A stretch of DNA of 64,000 bases from Thereva unica (lineage: Eukaryota; Arthropoda; Insecta; Diptera; Therevidae), in assembly GCA_949987705.1 (NCBI GenBank), contig OX465281.1, forward strand, positions 85,340,543 to 85,404,542, given 5' to 3'. Position numbers and translations under genes: made by a program. The notes under the pieces were generated by a model that saw only the letters and a program-made list of their open reading frames with translations, was not told where the DNA came from and did not search any database. Within the stretch, counting starts at the first letter, position 1. Every line of letters begins with the position of its first letter. Of the stretch, positions 22,576 through 33,202 are shown piece by piece.

Positions 22576-24119
22576 CCCCCATCGTTAAACTGGACACTCT
22601 CCTGGGTGTCCTCAACTACTTTATTATTTTCCTTTGATTTAAAAAATTTTAAAATTCTGTTTTTTATAACGTATAAAAGTACGATAAAGACTATTGAAAC
22701 TAATATCAAGGAATATGCTGAAATTGCATTATACTCTGTTCTATACCGTATCTCCTCTATTTCATTAGTGTTTTCGATTTGTTTTAACTGAAAATCATCT
22801 ATATTATTCTTAAGGCTTACGTTCTTAATATTTAAATAGTTTGGTACTATTACATGATTTATTACGGTCGTTTCTTTATTTGAAAATATTACATTATTGA
22901 TTTCTATAGTGCAATTATTAAAGGTAATAAGGTTATTTCCACGTAATTTGTATTTTATGCGATTACAATCATTGGCTAAAGTGAGATCCTCCGCATTTTT
23001 CACTAAAACTATATTTGATAAAATTTCAACAATTTCTTCTTTTTTTCTTACCACTTTCTGGCATTCTTTATAATTTTCATTCATTAAATTACTTACGCAA
23101 GTATCTGCTAATTTTAATTGTTTAATGTTAATTTCTTCATTATTTATATATGTTTTATTCCTGAACTGTAATATATTAGTATTTTCAATAACAATTTCTT
23201 CAAAGTTTTTATTCGGTACAGATATCACTTTGTATTTGGTAGCGAGCTCTTGAGAAAAATTTGGAATAAGGATAGCAAAAATTAACTTATTATCGAAACT
23301 AAGAAGGGAACTTTTTATCTCTTTATATTTGAGGATATCTATATCGAATTCATCAATCTCATCGTCGGTTAGTATTGATTGGCTCATGATGCCATGTTTC
23401 GCGAAAACTATATTTTGTTGAATTTTATTTATTTCGGAATTAAGTAGATTGATGTCTGTTAGCGTTGAAAGAAAATGAATGTTCATTATGGTACTCTTGG
23501 TTATGTCTGTTGTGTAGTCAAGCGTTTTTAACGTCAGAGCTACGGTTTCATTTATACGTTTCTGTAACATTTTGATGTTATATTGCAGATCATTATTAAT
23601 TTTGGTTTGCTTGTTTAAATTGGAAATAATTTGTTGATTGTTTGAGTCGATTACTTTTAGGTGTTCCTCGATTTCTGTTCTATCGTCGCTATCCATTGTT
23701 CCGAAGAGTACCTTTGCCACTTTTCCGCCTAAGTCTATCAAACCGCGTTTACGTCGATGTAGAAATAAAGTTTTAATGTTATGTCTTGATTTCTTTATTT
23801 CGGTTTTTAATTGTTTTATTAAGAAAATGTCTTCTTTATCGGAGAAAACTATCCCTAAATTATTTTCTATTCTATCTAGCGTAATCTGAAACTCATTAAC
23901 ATCAATTATATGTAGGATTTTGGAGAAATTTTGGATTAAAGGGGTATCAGTTTGCCTAATGACTTGGAACCCTCCTTGACTTTCTATTTTTTGTATATTA
24001 ATTTCTCCCTTGACTACCAGGATTGTTGATATTGGTATGGTTATTACTAGTAGCACAAACATTCGTATGATTTGTAGTAGATACAGAAGGTAGTTCCTTC
24101 GTGGGTGTTGACGATCCAA
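22542..24119 (-). CDS. env: Errantivirus Env glycoprotein
   Basis: 525 residues, open throughout. A hydrophobic N-terminal stretch lies at about residues 11-36, a furin-type RRKR at 122-125 followed by GLIDLGG (fusion-peptide region), coiled-coil-rich Asn/Ile text, and one membrane segment at about 469-485 with a ~40-residue cytoplasmic tail. This layout is that of the baculovirus-F-like Env of errantiviruses, a membrane fusion protein made from a spliced RNA. Its start overlaps the end of pol by about 120 bp in another frame, and its last codons lie in the 3' LTR. No break is visible. Splice sites were not assigned. Confidence 0.85.
   Translation of the reverse strand: MDRQHPRRNYLLYLLQIIRMFVLLVITIPISTILVVKGEINIQKIESQGGFQVIRQTDTPLIQNFSKILHIIDVNEFQITLDRIENNLGIVFSDKEDIFLIKQLKTEIKKSRHNIKTLFLHRRKRGLIDLGGKVAKVLFGTMDSDDRTEIEEHLKVIDSNNQQIISNLNKQTKINNDLQYNIKMLQKRINETVALTLKTLDYTTDITKSTIMNIHFLSTLTDINLLNSEINKIQQNIVFAKHGIMSQSILTDDEIDEFDIDILKYKEIKSSLLSFDNKLIFAILIPNFSQELATKYKVISVPNKNFEEIVIENTNILQFRNKTYINNEEINIKQLKLADTCVSNLMNENYKECQKVVRKKEEIVEILSNIVLVKNAEDLTLANDCNRIKYKLRGNNLITFNNCTIEINNVIFSNKETTVINHVIVPNYLNIKNVSLKNNIDDFQLKQIENTNEIEEIRYRTEYNAISAYSLILVSIVFIVLLYVIKNRILKFFKSKENNKVVEDTQESVQFNDGGIIFPVEHHHI
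22576..22583 (-). other. Polypurine tract next to the 3' LTR
   Basis: On the minus strand GATGGGGG lies directly before the LTR start, the expected plus-strand priming site for reverse transcription. It is also read as env codons. Confidence 0.65.
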
Positions 24120-27100
24120 TTTGGTTGAAATTCCTACATTGGTTTTCCTTATCTGGGGTACCTGAAAAGAATTTGAATTTTCTCTTTACTCTAGAAGGGT
24201 GAATGTTTCTGTTCCTAGGGTCCACTAACCTATTATTTTTTACTCTAGATTTTATTTTGGTATATTTATTTTTATGTTTATAACGGACCGCGTCCGGATT
24301 TTCTACAAGTATCTCCTCGTCGTTCCCTATTCTAAAATTTTTTCTATTCTCGTTTAATTTCCCTATAGTTTTATTTTTCATATTTTCTAGTCTTTCCTTG
24401 ATAACATTGACATCTGTAACTTTGTTTTTCACGAAGTCAATTGGTTTTTCCTGAGTTACTGAATGAATGGTATTATTGTATTTTTCGGCTGCGAATAACA
24501 GTTTCTCGACAGGGGTTAATTTTGATTTTTGAGCTTCTAATATACGTAAATGTTCATTAAGAGTACCATGGGCTCTCTCGACTGGGGAATTACCGGTATG
24601 AGAACGAGGTGAAGTAAAGTGTACTTCGATATGTTCTTGTTTAAGAAAATCTTTAATGTTTATATTGTTGAACTCGTTGTCGAATATAAATTTCTTTGGT
24701 CTGCCTAAAATAGCGAATCTATTTCTCAATTTTTCAATAATTGTGATAGCATTACGATCGTTTAATTTCTGTACCATTAAATGTTTTGAGAATTTGTCAA
24801 TGAGTGTGAGGAAAACTTCTTTGTAACAGAAGAATAAATCTCCATGTATAATTTGGTTGGGTTCAGACGGCGTTTCTGTCATTTCGAATTTATACTTATT
24901 TGGGTTCCTATCATACTTTGCCAAATTGCAAATGTCGCAGTTATTAATATATTTATGAATTAATTCCTTAAGCTTAGGATAAAAGTACAAGTTTTTTATT
25001 TCATTATAATTTTCGACTATTCCCCTATGGTTTGTTTCATTGTGAATATTCTCTATTGCCTTAATTGCGTCTTCTTCATTTTCTAAATCGATAGCTTTTT
25101 TAGTACATTTGATAAACTTAATTCTCTTTTCGTTCGAGAAAAGCTGAACAAGTTTTTGTTGTAACAAGTTATAACGATTGTATTCTAGTTCTGAAAAGAT
25201 CCCTGTTATTCCTTTCTTTATATATCTTCGTAGAATGTCGTTTAGATAATTTTCATTATCTAACTCTTCATTTGAGATATAAATTTGTCTAAAGATGTTA
25301 TATTTGATAATAATCTCTTTATTTTTGGTGTTTACCAGGAAAATCTGGGTAAGATATTTGTTTATGATTCTATCTGAAATGGGAATGTGGTCATCCAAAT
25401 TCTCGACGCCACTGTGAACAGTCGCCATTTCAGAATCGTTTCTTTCTAAGGCATTTATTTCATATTTATTTATGTCGATACGACTTAGAAAATCTGCGAC
25501 CTTGTTCTCTTTGCCCTTTACATACTCAATATCGAAATCATACTCGTTTAATCTGATCTTCCAACGGTGTAATTTCGCATTTGGCTCTTTGAGTGAATTA
25601 ACCCATGCTAATGGTTGGTGATCAGTTTTTATCGTGAATTTGACCCCGTACAAATATGGTCTGAAGTATTTGGTTGACCAAACGATAGCGAGAAGTTCCT
25701 TCTCTATCGTTGAATATCTCCTTTCATGGTCATTCAATGTCCTGCTCGCGTAACAGATAGGATGGCCCTCCTGTTGCAAGACTGCTCCTATTGCAAAATT
25801 GGAAGCATCGGTGACTAAAACGAACTTCTTATTAAAATCTGGGTAACGTAATATCGGGGGACTCGTTATCAATATTTTTAATTTTTCGAAAGATTCCTTA
25901 TATGAAGGATCTTTGATATCAATTTTGCGGTTTTTCTTGAGATATTGTGTCATGGGCTCGGCTACCTTTGCGTAGTCCTTGATAAATTTTCTGTAGTACC
26001 CCGTTACTCCCAGAAAACTTTTGATCTGTTTACAAGTTGAGGGGAGTCGAATTTCTTTTATTGCCTCAATTTTCTTATCATTTGGCTTAATACCTTGTGG
26101 TGTTAAAATATGCCCTAAATACTCAGTGTTTTTAGAGAAAAATCTACATTTATCGGCTTGAATTTTTAAGCTATATTCCCTGAGTTTTCCGAAAATGTCA
26201 TTTATTGCTTTCACGTGTTCTTGCAGGGACGTTGAAAATATTAAGATGTCGTCTAGATAGACGACGCAACTTTTATTAATGTAATCTCTTAGGACATGGT
26301 TAATCATTCTTTGGAATGTTGCGGGCGCATTTTTGAGTCCAAAAGGCATTCGTTTGAACTCATAATGTCCTTGTGGAGTCGAAAACGCAGTTTTAGCCCG
26401 ATCTTTTTCGTCCACTAACAATTGATGAAAACCCTTCGCCAAGTCGAGGGTTGTGAAATATTGAGCCCGTCCGAGTTTATCGAAGATAGATTCGATATTC
26501 GGTATAGGGAATCTATCGTCGATCGTAACCTCGTTCAGTTTGCGATAGTCTATGACTATACGCCACTTTTGTTTACCCGCGCTATCAGGTTTTTTGGGGA
26601 CTACCCATATGGGACTGTTATATGGACTGTTAGACGGTTGTATAATGTCTTGAGACAACATTTCTTTAATTTGTTTCTTAACCTCCTCCTCATGAACCTT
26701 CGGAAATCTATAAGTTTTACTATATATTGGTAGAGAACTTTTGGTAATTATTTGGTGTTTAACGCCGTTAACGCAAGTTAGATAATCTCCTTCTCTAAAG
26801 AAGAGATCTTGATTTTCTGAAATTATATTTTTGAGATGCTTACATTCTTCTCCATTCAAATCATTATTTTTAAGTTTTTCGTAAAGTTCGAAATTATTTA
26901 ATTCTAGTATCTCTAATTGACGTAGCTCTAAATATGGGGAAGTATAAGTAAATTTGCTAGCTCGTCCATTGACCTCAATTTCCCCTTTGAGTAAGTCAAT
27001 GCGAGCTCCAATTGGGCCCAAAATATTTTGTCCTATAATACCCCTAAAATTTCTACTTCTTAGGTTCATTAATTTCCAGGACATTGTGGAGTTTTCGTTG

Positions 27101-27222
27101 AATTCGACTGGTATATTAGTTATGATTTCGTACTGTAACATATGGTCATCAGTTATAGTTCTTAATAAGATTGGTTTGTCGAGTTTTCTGTATCTAGATA
27201 CTGGAAATATATTAGTACTCAT
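23998..27222 (-). CDS. pol: Errantivirus Pol (RT, RNase H, integrase)
   Basis: 1074 residues from the first Met in the open frame. RT spans about 180-380 with the catalytic YLDDILIF at 322-329. RNase H starts near 468 with VTDASNFAIG. The integrase zinc region (HNETNH...CDICNLAKY) follows, then the core with Asp in HGDLFF, Asp in FIFDNEFN and Glu in SPVERAHGTLNEHL. The C-terminal ~150 residues are basic. The protease lies upstream in the region to about 27285: its LIDTGA motif is followed by a one-base loss that moves it out of the pol frame, so protease and pol are not joined in this copy. Pol would normally follow gag by a -1 shift. Confidence 0.9.
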   Translation of the reverse strand: MSTNIFPVSRYRKLDKPILLRTITDDHMLQYEIITNIPVEFNENSTMSWKLMNLRSRNFRGIIGQNILGPIGARIDLLKGEIEVNGRASKFTYTSPYLELRQLEILELNNFELYEKLKNNDLNGEECKHLKNIISENQDLFFREGDYLTCVNGVKHQIITKSSLPIYSKTYRFPKVHEEEVKKQIKEMLSQDIIQPSNSPYNSPIWVVPKKPDSAGKQKWRIVIDYRKLNEVTIDDRFPIPNIESIFDKLGRAQYFTTLDLAKGFHQLLVDEKDRAKTAFSTPQGHYEFKRMPFGLKNAPATFQRMINHVLRDYINKSCVVYLDDILIFSTSLQEHVKAINDIFGKLREYSLKIQADKCRFFSKNTEYLGHILTPQGIKPNDKKIEAIKEIRLPSTCKQIKSFLGVTGYYRKFIKDYAKVAEPMTQYLKKNRKIDIKDPSYKESFEKLKILITSPPILRYPDFNKKFVLVTDASNFAIGAVLQQEGHPICYASRTLNDHERRYSTIEKELLAIVWSTKYFRPYLYGVKFTIKTDHQPLAWVNSLKEPNAKLHRWKIRLNEYDFDIEYVKGKENKVADFLSRIDINKYEINALERNDSEMATVHSGVENLDDHIPISDRIINKYLTQIFLVNTKNKEIIIKYNIFRQIYISNEELDNENYLNDILRRYIKKGITGIFSELEYNRYNLLQQKLVQLFSNEKRIKFIKCTKKAIDLENEEDAIKAIENIHNETNHRGIVENYNEIKNLYFYPKLKELIHKYINNCDICNLAKYDRNPNKYKFEMTETPSEPNQIIHGDLFFCYKEVFLTLIDKFSKHLMVQKLNDRNAITIIEKLRNRFAILGRPKKFIFDNEFNNINIKDFLKQEHIEVHFTSPRSHTGNSPVERAHGTLNEHLRILEAQKSKLTPVEKLLFAAEKYNNTIHSVTQEKPIDFVKNKVTDVNVIKERLENMKNKTIGKLNENRKNFRIGNDEEILVENPDAVRYKHKNKYTKIKSRVKNNRLVDPRNRNIHPSRVKRKFKFFSGTPDKENQCRNFNQIGSSTPTKELPSVSTTNHTNVCATSNNHTNINNPGSQGRN

Positions 27223-27286
27223 AATAGAAGTACTGCCCCAGTATCTATTAGGCAGTCAATTCTTTTTCCCTCAATTGTGAAAGTTG

Positions 27287-28313
27287 CTATGGGTAATTGG
27301 GCGCTTGGGGACGTGAAGGAAAATTTTCAGATATTTCTAAGCAATTATGAGAAATATCCATTGGTTCTGGAGCATTTAAAAATCTATTCTGTGTATTTTG
27401 TGTATTCATGTTAGTAAACCCGGATTGATTATTTCTAAAATTACCGAACCTATTATTATTTGGATTATGATTCGCATTATGGTATCTATTGTAATTTCTA
27501 TTTGTATTTTGACTTTGATTTTGATAGGAATTACGATTATTGTGGTCGTTACTTCTGTAAGTTCTAAAGTTATTTGAAACGTTATTACATACGATTATTG
27601 TGGTCGTTACTTCTGGAAGTTCTAAAGTTATTTGAAACGTTATTTCTTGGGAAAAAGTTCTGTTCTCTACTATGTTCGAAATTATTTTTCTTGTTTTGAT
27701 ATTTATTAAAATTTTTGTGCGAGTCCCTATCAAATACAGTGACACCTGTTTGAATTAATGTTTGATAAGCCTCTTCGAGGGTGTTAATATTTTTAGTTCT
27801 GATATACATAGCGTCTATTCTTTCTATTTTATTCAAAAATTTTTCAAGGATTGATAATTCATTGTTTGCAGGCTTGAATTCACTGGGTCTTGTGTTATCG
27901 AGGGAATATTTAAAATTTAACTTATCTAAAATAGCACTTAACTTAAAATAGAGTTGGCTTACGTCCTTGATATTAGTCTGATCCGCCTGTTCCTTGAGGC
28001 GAAGATAGCTCTCGTTAACTCCAAAGGATTTTATAAGCTGCGTTTTAACTTCGCCCCACGTTGGATCTTGTAGTCTTCTAATGGAGACGGCTGCTTCCCC
28101 TTGAATTTTGGAGTGAAGGATTCTGTTTATATAAGCCTTCCCGTTTGCATCTGTTACTAAAGACGTCAGAGTCTCCACTTCTTTTATAAAGGACGATAAG
28201 GAATATGTGTCGCTGCCATTGAACACTGGTGTTGCACGGGCCTCAGTGATTATATCCTTGAATGTAATTGCGGTCGCCATATTGCAATTCCTGTTGGTCA
28301 CAAATCTGTCCAA
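27287..28313 (-). pseudogene. gag: Errantivirus gag, broken by a 58-bp tandem duplication
   Basis: The first frame starts at 28313 and runs 242 codons to 27585; the second covers 27745-27287. Between them a 58-bp unit is repeated head to tail (27533-27590 and 27591-27648, starting ACGATTATTGTGGTCG). Because 58 is not a multiple of three, the original frame is lost after the repeat. Content is Asn-rich with NNVSNNFRT and SNDHNN motifs, as in insect errantivirus Gag C-termini, without a CCHC knuckle. Gag is the structural capsid protein. The end overlaps the protease region by a few bases. Confidence 0.8.
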
Positions 28314-28610
28314 AAGCTTTAGTTTGTGACTACACTAGATTTTTTTTTGTAACGGTAAACAATTCTTTTTGATTCTTATTCACAGAATCTTTTTGCACTA
28401 TTGTTACCGGCTAATTTACACTTAGCTTTCGATTAGCCTCGACTAAATCGATTTCCGTATTAAAAATTTTTCTGAAAAGCCGAATTTAACACTTCACCTT
28501 TTTTTTTTTTGATACCGACTGACACTTTTTAAAAAAAGTCACTGTGCTACCAATACGAGAAAAAGATATGTAGATATTTTTTAAACACTTTTTCTTTAAC
28601 ACAGTGTCGG

Positions 28611-28628
28611 TATCCTACCGACTGCGCC
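28611..28628 (-). other. Primer binding site, tRNA-Ser type
   Basis: Immediately inside the 5' LTR the minus strand reads TGGCGCAGTCGGTAGGAT (first base at the LTR edge). This matches the tRNA-Ser-complementary site known from the 17.6/297 errantivirus group. It sets where reverse transcription starts. Confidence 0.75.
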
Positions 28629-29182
28629 ACTTTTATCTGTGAAATGTTTGATTTATATAAAAAATAAAAAATAAAAAATAACTTTTCATTCAACAAAGAA
28701 CTTTATTTAAATCTTGACTTTTCTTTAAATACTACGGAACAAAACTTTTCGCGACCGAGGATCTCACTGGACTGAAAATCATTTCAATTGACAAAAATAT
28801 TCTTACTCTGGCTTTATGATTTCGACTATCAATTTCTTAGTAAAACTGTAACTGTAATCAGTGGAGATGTTTCATGTGATCATAATGCAAATTGTGGGTG
28901 ATCGTCTGCTAGTGGGATTTCGTTGGAAATTTACTTGTTGGATTGCAAATTGTGGTGATCGTCTGCTAGTGGGATTTCGTTGGAAATTTACTTGTTGGAT
29001 TGCAAATTGTGGTGATCGTCTGCTAGTGGGATTTCGTTGGAAATTTACTTGTTGGATTGCAAATTGTGGTGATCGTCTGCTAGTGGGATTTTCGTTGGAA
29101 ATTTACTTGAAGGAAAAGGTTTTAGGATTGTTGATAAGAAAGAATGTTTTATATATGGTGGTGTTCAACTGGGAATATGATC
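28629..29182 (-). repeat. Errantivirus 5' LTR
   Basis: Same length and, apart from one base noticed, same sequence as the 3' LTR, including the 57-bp tandem units (about 28896-29110). In element sense this LTR carries the promoter. Confidence 0.9.
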
Positions 29183-29215
29183 TGCACCTTCCAGACTCCT
29201 AGCCTATCCTATGTC

Positions 29216-29400
29216 ATCTTTCCTGTCGTTAATGTGCAGTCCCAGATTTCTTGCCGCTTGCTCAATCGGAGTGAAAGCTTCTTGCACAGCTGTTGTTGTT
29301 CTTCCAATGATATCAATGTCGTTTGCATAAGTAATTGGGTGGACTTGTGGAGGATTGTGCCCTTTGATGTCACTTACTCCAACGCCAGCGATATATTTCG
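29216..29400 (-). pseudogene. Small LINE RT fragment (YADD-like region)
   Basis: The minus strand reads ITYANDIDIIGRTTTAVQEAF and IEQAARNLGLHINDRK, the catalytic-loop region of an RTE-like RT with Asn in place of the first Asp of YADD. It is bounded by the LINE tail on one side and the plus-strand RTE copy on the other. Confidence 0.6.
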
Positions 29401-29404
29401 ACGT

Positions 29405-31450
29405 GGCAAGTATGCATGACACAGGCAACAGTAAGGTGCTGTACCAAAATACTAAACAGCTCACGGGAAAGCACTCTACTAAAAAGCATGCCGTTAAGAG
29501 TGCGGATGGAAGGCTGCTGTGCAGCGACGAGGAGCAGCTCCAAAGATGGAGAGATTACTTCTTTGCCGCCCTGAATGGTTAATTTACACAGGAACCTCAG
29601 GAAACCAGCAACAATGCACAGCCTATAGGAATCACCACCCGGGCCCCATCCAAGACGGAAATAGTAACCGCAATTCATGCGATGGCTAATGGTAAAGCAG
29701 CTGGGAAAGATGGCATCCCGCCAAAATTGTTGAAAGCCGACTCAAGCCTCATAGGAGATGCGCTTCAGCCAATCCTAGAAATAGCATGGAACACCTGTAC
29801 CTTTCCGGAGGATTGGACGGAAGGTATCATAGTCAAAATACCAAAAAAGGGGGACCTAACAATATGCGACAACTGGAGAGGCATCTGTTTACTATCTACT
29901 GTGGGCAAAATTTTGTCCCATATAATACTATCTAGGATAAGTGAGGCAGTAGACCGAAGGCTTTAGGAGGCAGCAGGCCGGATTTGGGAAGGGCCGCTCA
30001 TGTATTGATCATATCAACACCTTACGAATAATAGTGGAGCAGTCTACTGAATTCCGATCCCCCCTTTACCTTGCTTTCGTAGATTATGAGAAAGCGTTCG
30101 ACTCGGTCAATAGGAGCTTTATATGGCAGGCACTACGGCGACGTGGACTGCCTGATAAAATAATAGAATTGATAAAAGCCCTATGTAACAATTCCAAATG
30201 CAGAGTTCTCCATAATGGAAAATTATCCGACAGCTTCGAGGTGAGCTCAGGAGTACGACAAGGATGCCTACTTTCGCCATTACTATTTCTTATAGTAATA
30301 AATGACATCCTTGTCGGCGTTCTAGATAGTAGAACAGGCGGCATACAATGTGGTTTTTTTTTAGACCGCCTTAAGGATCTCGACTACGCAGATGATATGT
30401 TTGCTGGCCCACAGACACCAGGACCTCAAAAACATGTTAAACAATTTTTTTTTATGTGATAGACTAGAGACTTAGGGAAAGCCCCCTTTGTACTGTTCGA
30501 TAATCTATTTTTTTCTATAGAATGTCGAACAGCAGCTCTAGCCGGAAGATGAGAAGTAGAGAGAGAGAAGTAACATAGGAAGGAGCTGCCACAACCTAGC
30601 CGCGATATATTTTTATTCCACCTACTTCCAACCATTTCGCGACTCTGGCATCGGGGCATTTGAGAAACAACTCGCTGGAGTGTTATGCCTCCTGAAACGA
30701 GTTGAATCGCTTCAACCAATCGATGACATGCGCTTGGTGGAGTAGGGAAGGACTAGCAAAGGCTTAAGGCTAAATCCAACTAAAACTAAAGAAATGCGGA
30801 TAAATGCAAACACTATTGAACGGCCTGCGCTGAATAACCGTGACGTGGAACTGGTCGATAAATTCTGCTACCTCGGTAATATTATTACCGAAAATGGCGG
30901 TGCAGAAGAAGTCAGTTCCAGAATAAATAAAGCACGAGGCGCATATGCATGCCTGTTCCGCATATGGAGATCAACGGAGACCTCAACTAACACCAAATTG
31001 CGGCTGTTCAACTCCAACGTGAAGGCAGTACTTTTGTACGGTTGCGAAACATGGAAAGTCACCCAATTCATCACAGGGCGCCCACAAGTCTTCATCAACA
31101 GATGCCTTCGTCGTATCCTAAAAATCCGCTGGCAAGATAGAATTTCAAACGAAGAACTATGGCGCCGTGCCGGCCAAGAAAGGATAGACGACCAAATCAG
31201 GCGAAGGAAATGGAATTGGGTTGGCCACACCTTGCGACGCGAAAACTAAAATCTAGGCAAACAGGCCATTAACTGGAATCCGCAAGGATCCCGTCGAGTC
31301 GGAAGACCTAGAACAACGTGGAGGAGAACCCTACTAGCAGAAGCCGCAACAACTGGGAGATCCTGGTCAGAGCTGAGAGCTGTCGGGCAAAACAGAATTC
31401 GCTGGAGAGCAACTGTTTCCGCCCTATGTCCCATGAGGGATTAAAGGAGC
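29405..31450 (+). pseudogene. RTE-like LINE copy 1 (5'-truncated, interrupted)
   Basis: It begins within the linker after the endonuclease (TGNSKVLYQ) and continues through RT: GKAAGKDGIPPKLLKAD, FVDYEKAFDSVNRSF, GVRQGCLLSPLLF and DYADDM. An in-frame TAA lies at 29581, a shift near 29965, and a foreign repeat at 30445-30750. After it the C-terminal region resumes: GLRLNPTKTKEMRI, NKFCYLG-like DKFCYLGNIIT, VLLYGCETWK, ISNEELWRRAGQE, RRRKWNWVGHTLRR and the last block ending near 31442. The tail is ATGATGATG-like. The same family occurs at 46265-48797. Confidence 0.8.
30445..30750 (-). repeat. Short interspersed repeat, copy 2, in the RTE copy
   Basis: About 300 bp, homologous to 19339-19617. 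On the minus strand it ends CTAGTCTATCACAT followed by an A-run, as in poly-A retroposons. It splits the LINE between the YADD region and GLRLNPTKTK. It supplies the uninterrupted GACTAGAG site (30462-30469) for the hAT at 16087. No clear duplication around it. Confidence 0.6.
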
Positions 31451-31622
31451 GCAATGATGATGACGTATGCGGATTGTGTAATCACGATATGCCAGTGATC
31501 CGGTGATTATCGCACGTTCGCAAAAGAGCCAGCGAATTCTATTCAAATGGATTTACCAAATTGCATATATTGGGCAATAACTCGGCCCTCCGCACATGAG
31601 TCGACTTATTTGCAATCCTAGT

Positions 31623-31977
31623 GGTGCAAGTTACACTATCATTCAGTTCGTTTATTACCCCCATACACAAAACCGGTTTTTTAGGCAAGGGGTCGCAGAG
31701 AAGTACAATTCATGTGTCATATGACTCCTCACTTTTGAGCCAGAAAATTTGCCAGACTCACCCTCCATTACACTAACACAAATAAAACATCATACTCGGG
31801 GGTCTGCGAAAACTACATATGAGAAATTCCCCCTCTCATTCGCGTTTATTGCACAACTACAAACGCATCACAATCTTTACACGAAAAAGAGGCAGCAAAA
31901 TGAATGCTTAGTGAAATACCCGCATCATACACAAACCATTTTGATTTGATGTGAGTATCGAATGATGGATAGTAGTT
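31623..31977. mobile_element. MITE (GGTGCAAGTTACA family), copy 1, right end lost
   Basis: Matches the complete copy at 54256-54584 from GGTGCAAGTTACAC through AAACCGGTTTT, CCTCCATTACACTAACA and TGATGTGAGTATCG. Its right terminus is replaced from about 31972 by the start of Harbinger 2. Non-coding. Confidence 0.65.
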
Positions 31978-32221
31978 ACTACGTATACATGATGAGTTGA
32001 ACCCAGGTTGAACCCGAGTTCAAATGCATGTAGACGCGGGTCGAGTTGACATAGGGTCGAGTGAACTCGATTCAGCTCTGCTACCTGAATCGAGTTCATT
32101 TTATGCGTATAAACACGAGTTCAGTAGTTCAGTGGTTGAATTTGGTTGACAGCCCGCCGGTGTTGTGTTTTTAGCGGGCTTTAGTTGTCTTTTTTTATTC
32201 GTTTTATTTTCTTCATTTAAA

Positions 32222-33053
32222 ATGAGTGTGAGAAATGTTTGGGGGCACGACGAAACCAAAACCATGTTGAATTTTATCAAAGAAGAAAATATATTGAAGC
32301 TCTTCGACGGAAAAATATATAAAAATATTGAAATATATAAGAAAATTGAATTAGAACTTGCAAAAAAGGGTTTTCCGGATAAAAATCATAAGCAAATAGA
32401 GACAAGATGGAAAAACCTTAAAAAGCAATATATTGCAACAAAAAAAAATAACAATAAAAGTGGTCAAGAAAGGAAAGTGTGTGCCTTCTACGAAGACTTG
32501 GATGAAATTCTTGGTTGTAGACCAAGTGTAAGTGTAGTTGAACTTGGGATTGATACCTTAAGAGGTAGGTTAACATAAAATTATTGAAGAATACAATACG
32601 TACATAAATAATCATTTAGATATCGAAGTTCAACAATCGGAACTCGAAGAAGCGGAGAATAGTGAAGCTTCGACTAGTCCATCCTTAATTCAAGGCACTC
32701 CAATTACCGGTAACATTACTGATTTTGAAATAATTATAAACGAATATAAAATCTGCAAATTTAGGTTCTGGACGAGCGGGGAAAGGAAGCTATGCAAAAT
32801 GCTTAGAGAAGCTGGGCACAGCTATGGCCGTTACTCAGAAAGAAATTTCCAGAGATTTCTTCCCTTCCAAAAACAAAAAGAATTGATTGATTACGAGTTC
32901 AACTTGTATGCGAAGATGGAGGAAAACTTTGAGACAAAATATAATGAAAATACAAAAAATATTTTACAAGAAAACACCTCTAAATTTCTAAAAGGCATTT
33001 CGGAATTATTGCAAAATTCCCACAGTTTTTCTTTCCTCTTTTCCCGTAGATGA
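32222..33053 (+). pseudogene. Myb/SANT-like partner protein of Harbinger 2
   Basis: Exons 32222-32564, 32620-32709 and 32765 onward join in frame by GT-AG introns. The N-terminus (NVWGHDETKTMLNFIKEE, IETRWKNLKKQYIATKKN, KVCAFYEDLDEILGCRPS) is a trihelix-type Myb/SANT-like DNA-binding domain. The third exon gives SGRAGKGSYAKCLEKLGTAM, but a coiled-coil-like continuation (ELIDYEFNLYAKMEENFETKYNEN to 33053) lies in a different frame, so there is a one-base shift near 32870 or a missed splice. An upstream in-frame Met at 32165 exists; I prefer 32222, where the domain begins. Role as for other Harbinger partners: DNA binding and transposase recruitment. Confidence 0.65.
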
Positions 33054-33083
33054 TTGATATGTATTAAGTATGAATTGAAGACT

Positions 33084-33202
33084 GGGTGAATTCAAAAACT
33101 CATCACTGCCGCAACACTGCAGAATTCAGCAACAGACTTTCAATTGAAGTCTGTGGCTGAATTCTGCAGTGTTGCGGCAGTGATGAGTTTTTGAATTCAC
33201 CC
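33084..33202. repeat. Near-perfect 119-bp hairpin between convergent Harbinger genes
   Basis: Arms of 56 bp start GGGTGAATTCAAAAACTCAT and pair with one mismatch; the loop is seven bases (TCAATTG core). It sits between the 3' ends of the Myb-like gene (33053) and the transposase (33460). Confidence 0.85.

Larger units (their letters stand above)
22022..29182 (-). mobile_element. Errantivirus (gypsy-type endogenous retrovirus), complete length
   Basis: A 7161-bp element on the minus strand has two 554-bp LTRs, a TGCA target duplication (22018-22021, 29183-29186), gag, pol and env ORFs, a tRNA-Ser-type primer site and a G-run polypurine tract. Gene order and the env frame identify an insect errantivirus related to the 17.6/297/ZAM group by primer type. 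LTRs differ by one base that I noticed (T/G near 22109 versus 28716), so insertion is recent. Two coding lesions (gag duplication, protease shift) make this copy unlikely to complete its cycle alone. Confidence 0.9.

Noticed and set aside
22254..22637. Plus-strand frame with a 19-residue repeat in the errantivirus LTR (also 28861-29202)
   Set aside because: It is produced by the 57-bp LTR tandem repeat on the strand opposite to the element's genes.
32165..32221. Hydrophobic N-terminal extension of the Harbinger 2 Myb-like protein as a signal peptide
   Set aside because: A nuclear DNA-binding protein should not carry one; the Met at 32222 directly before the domain is a better start.
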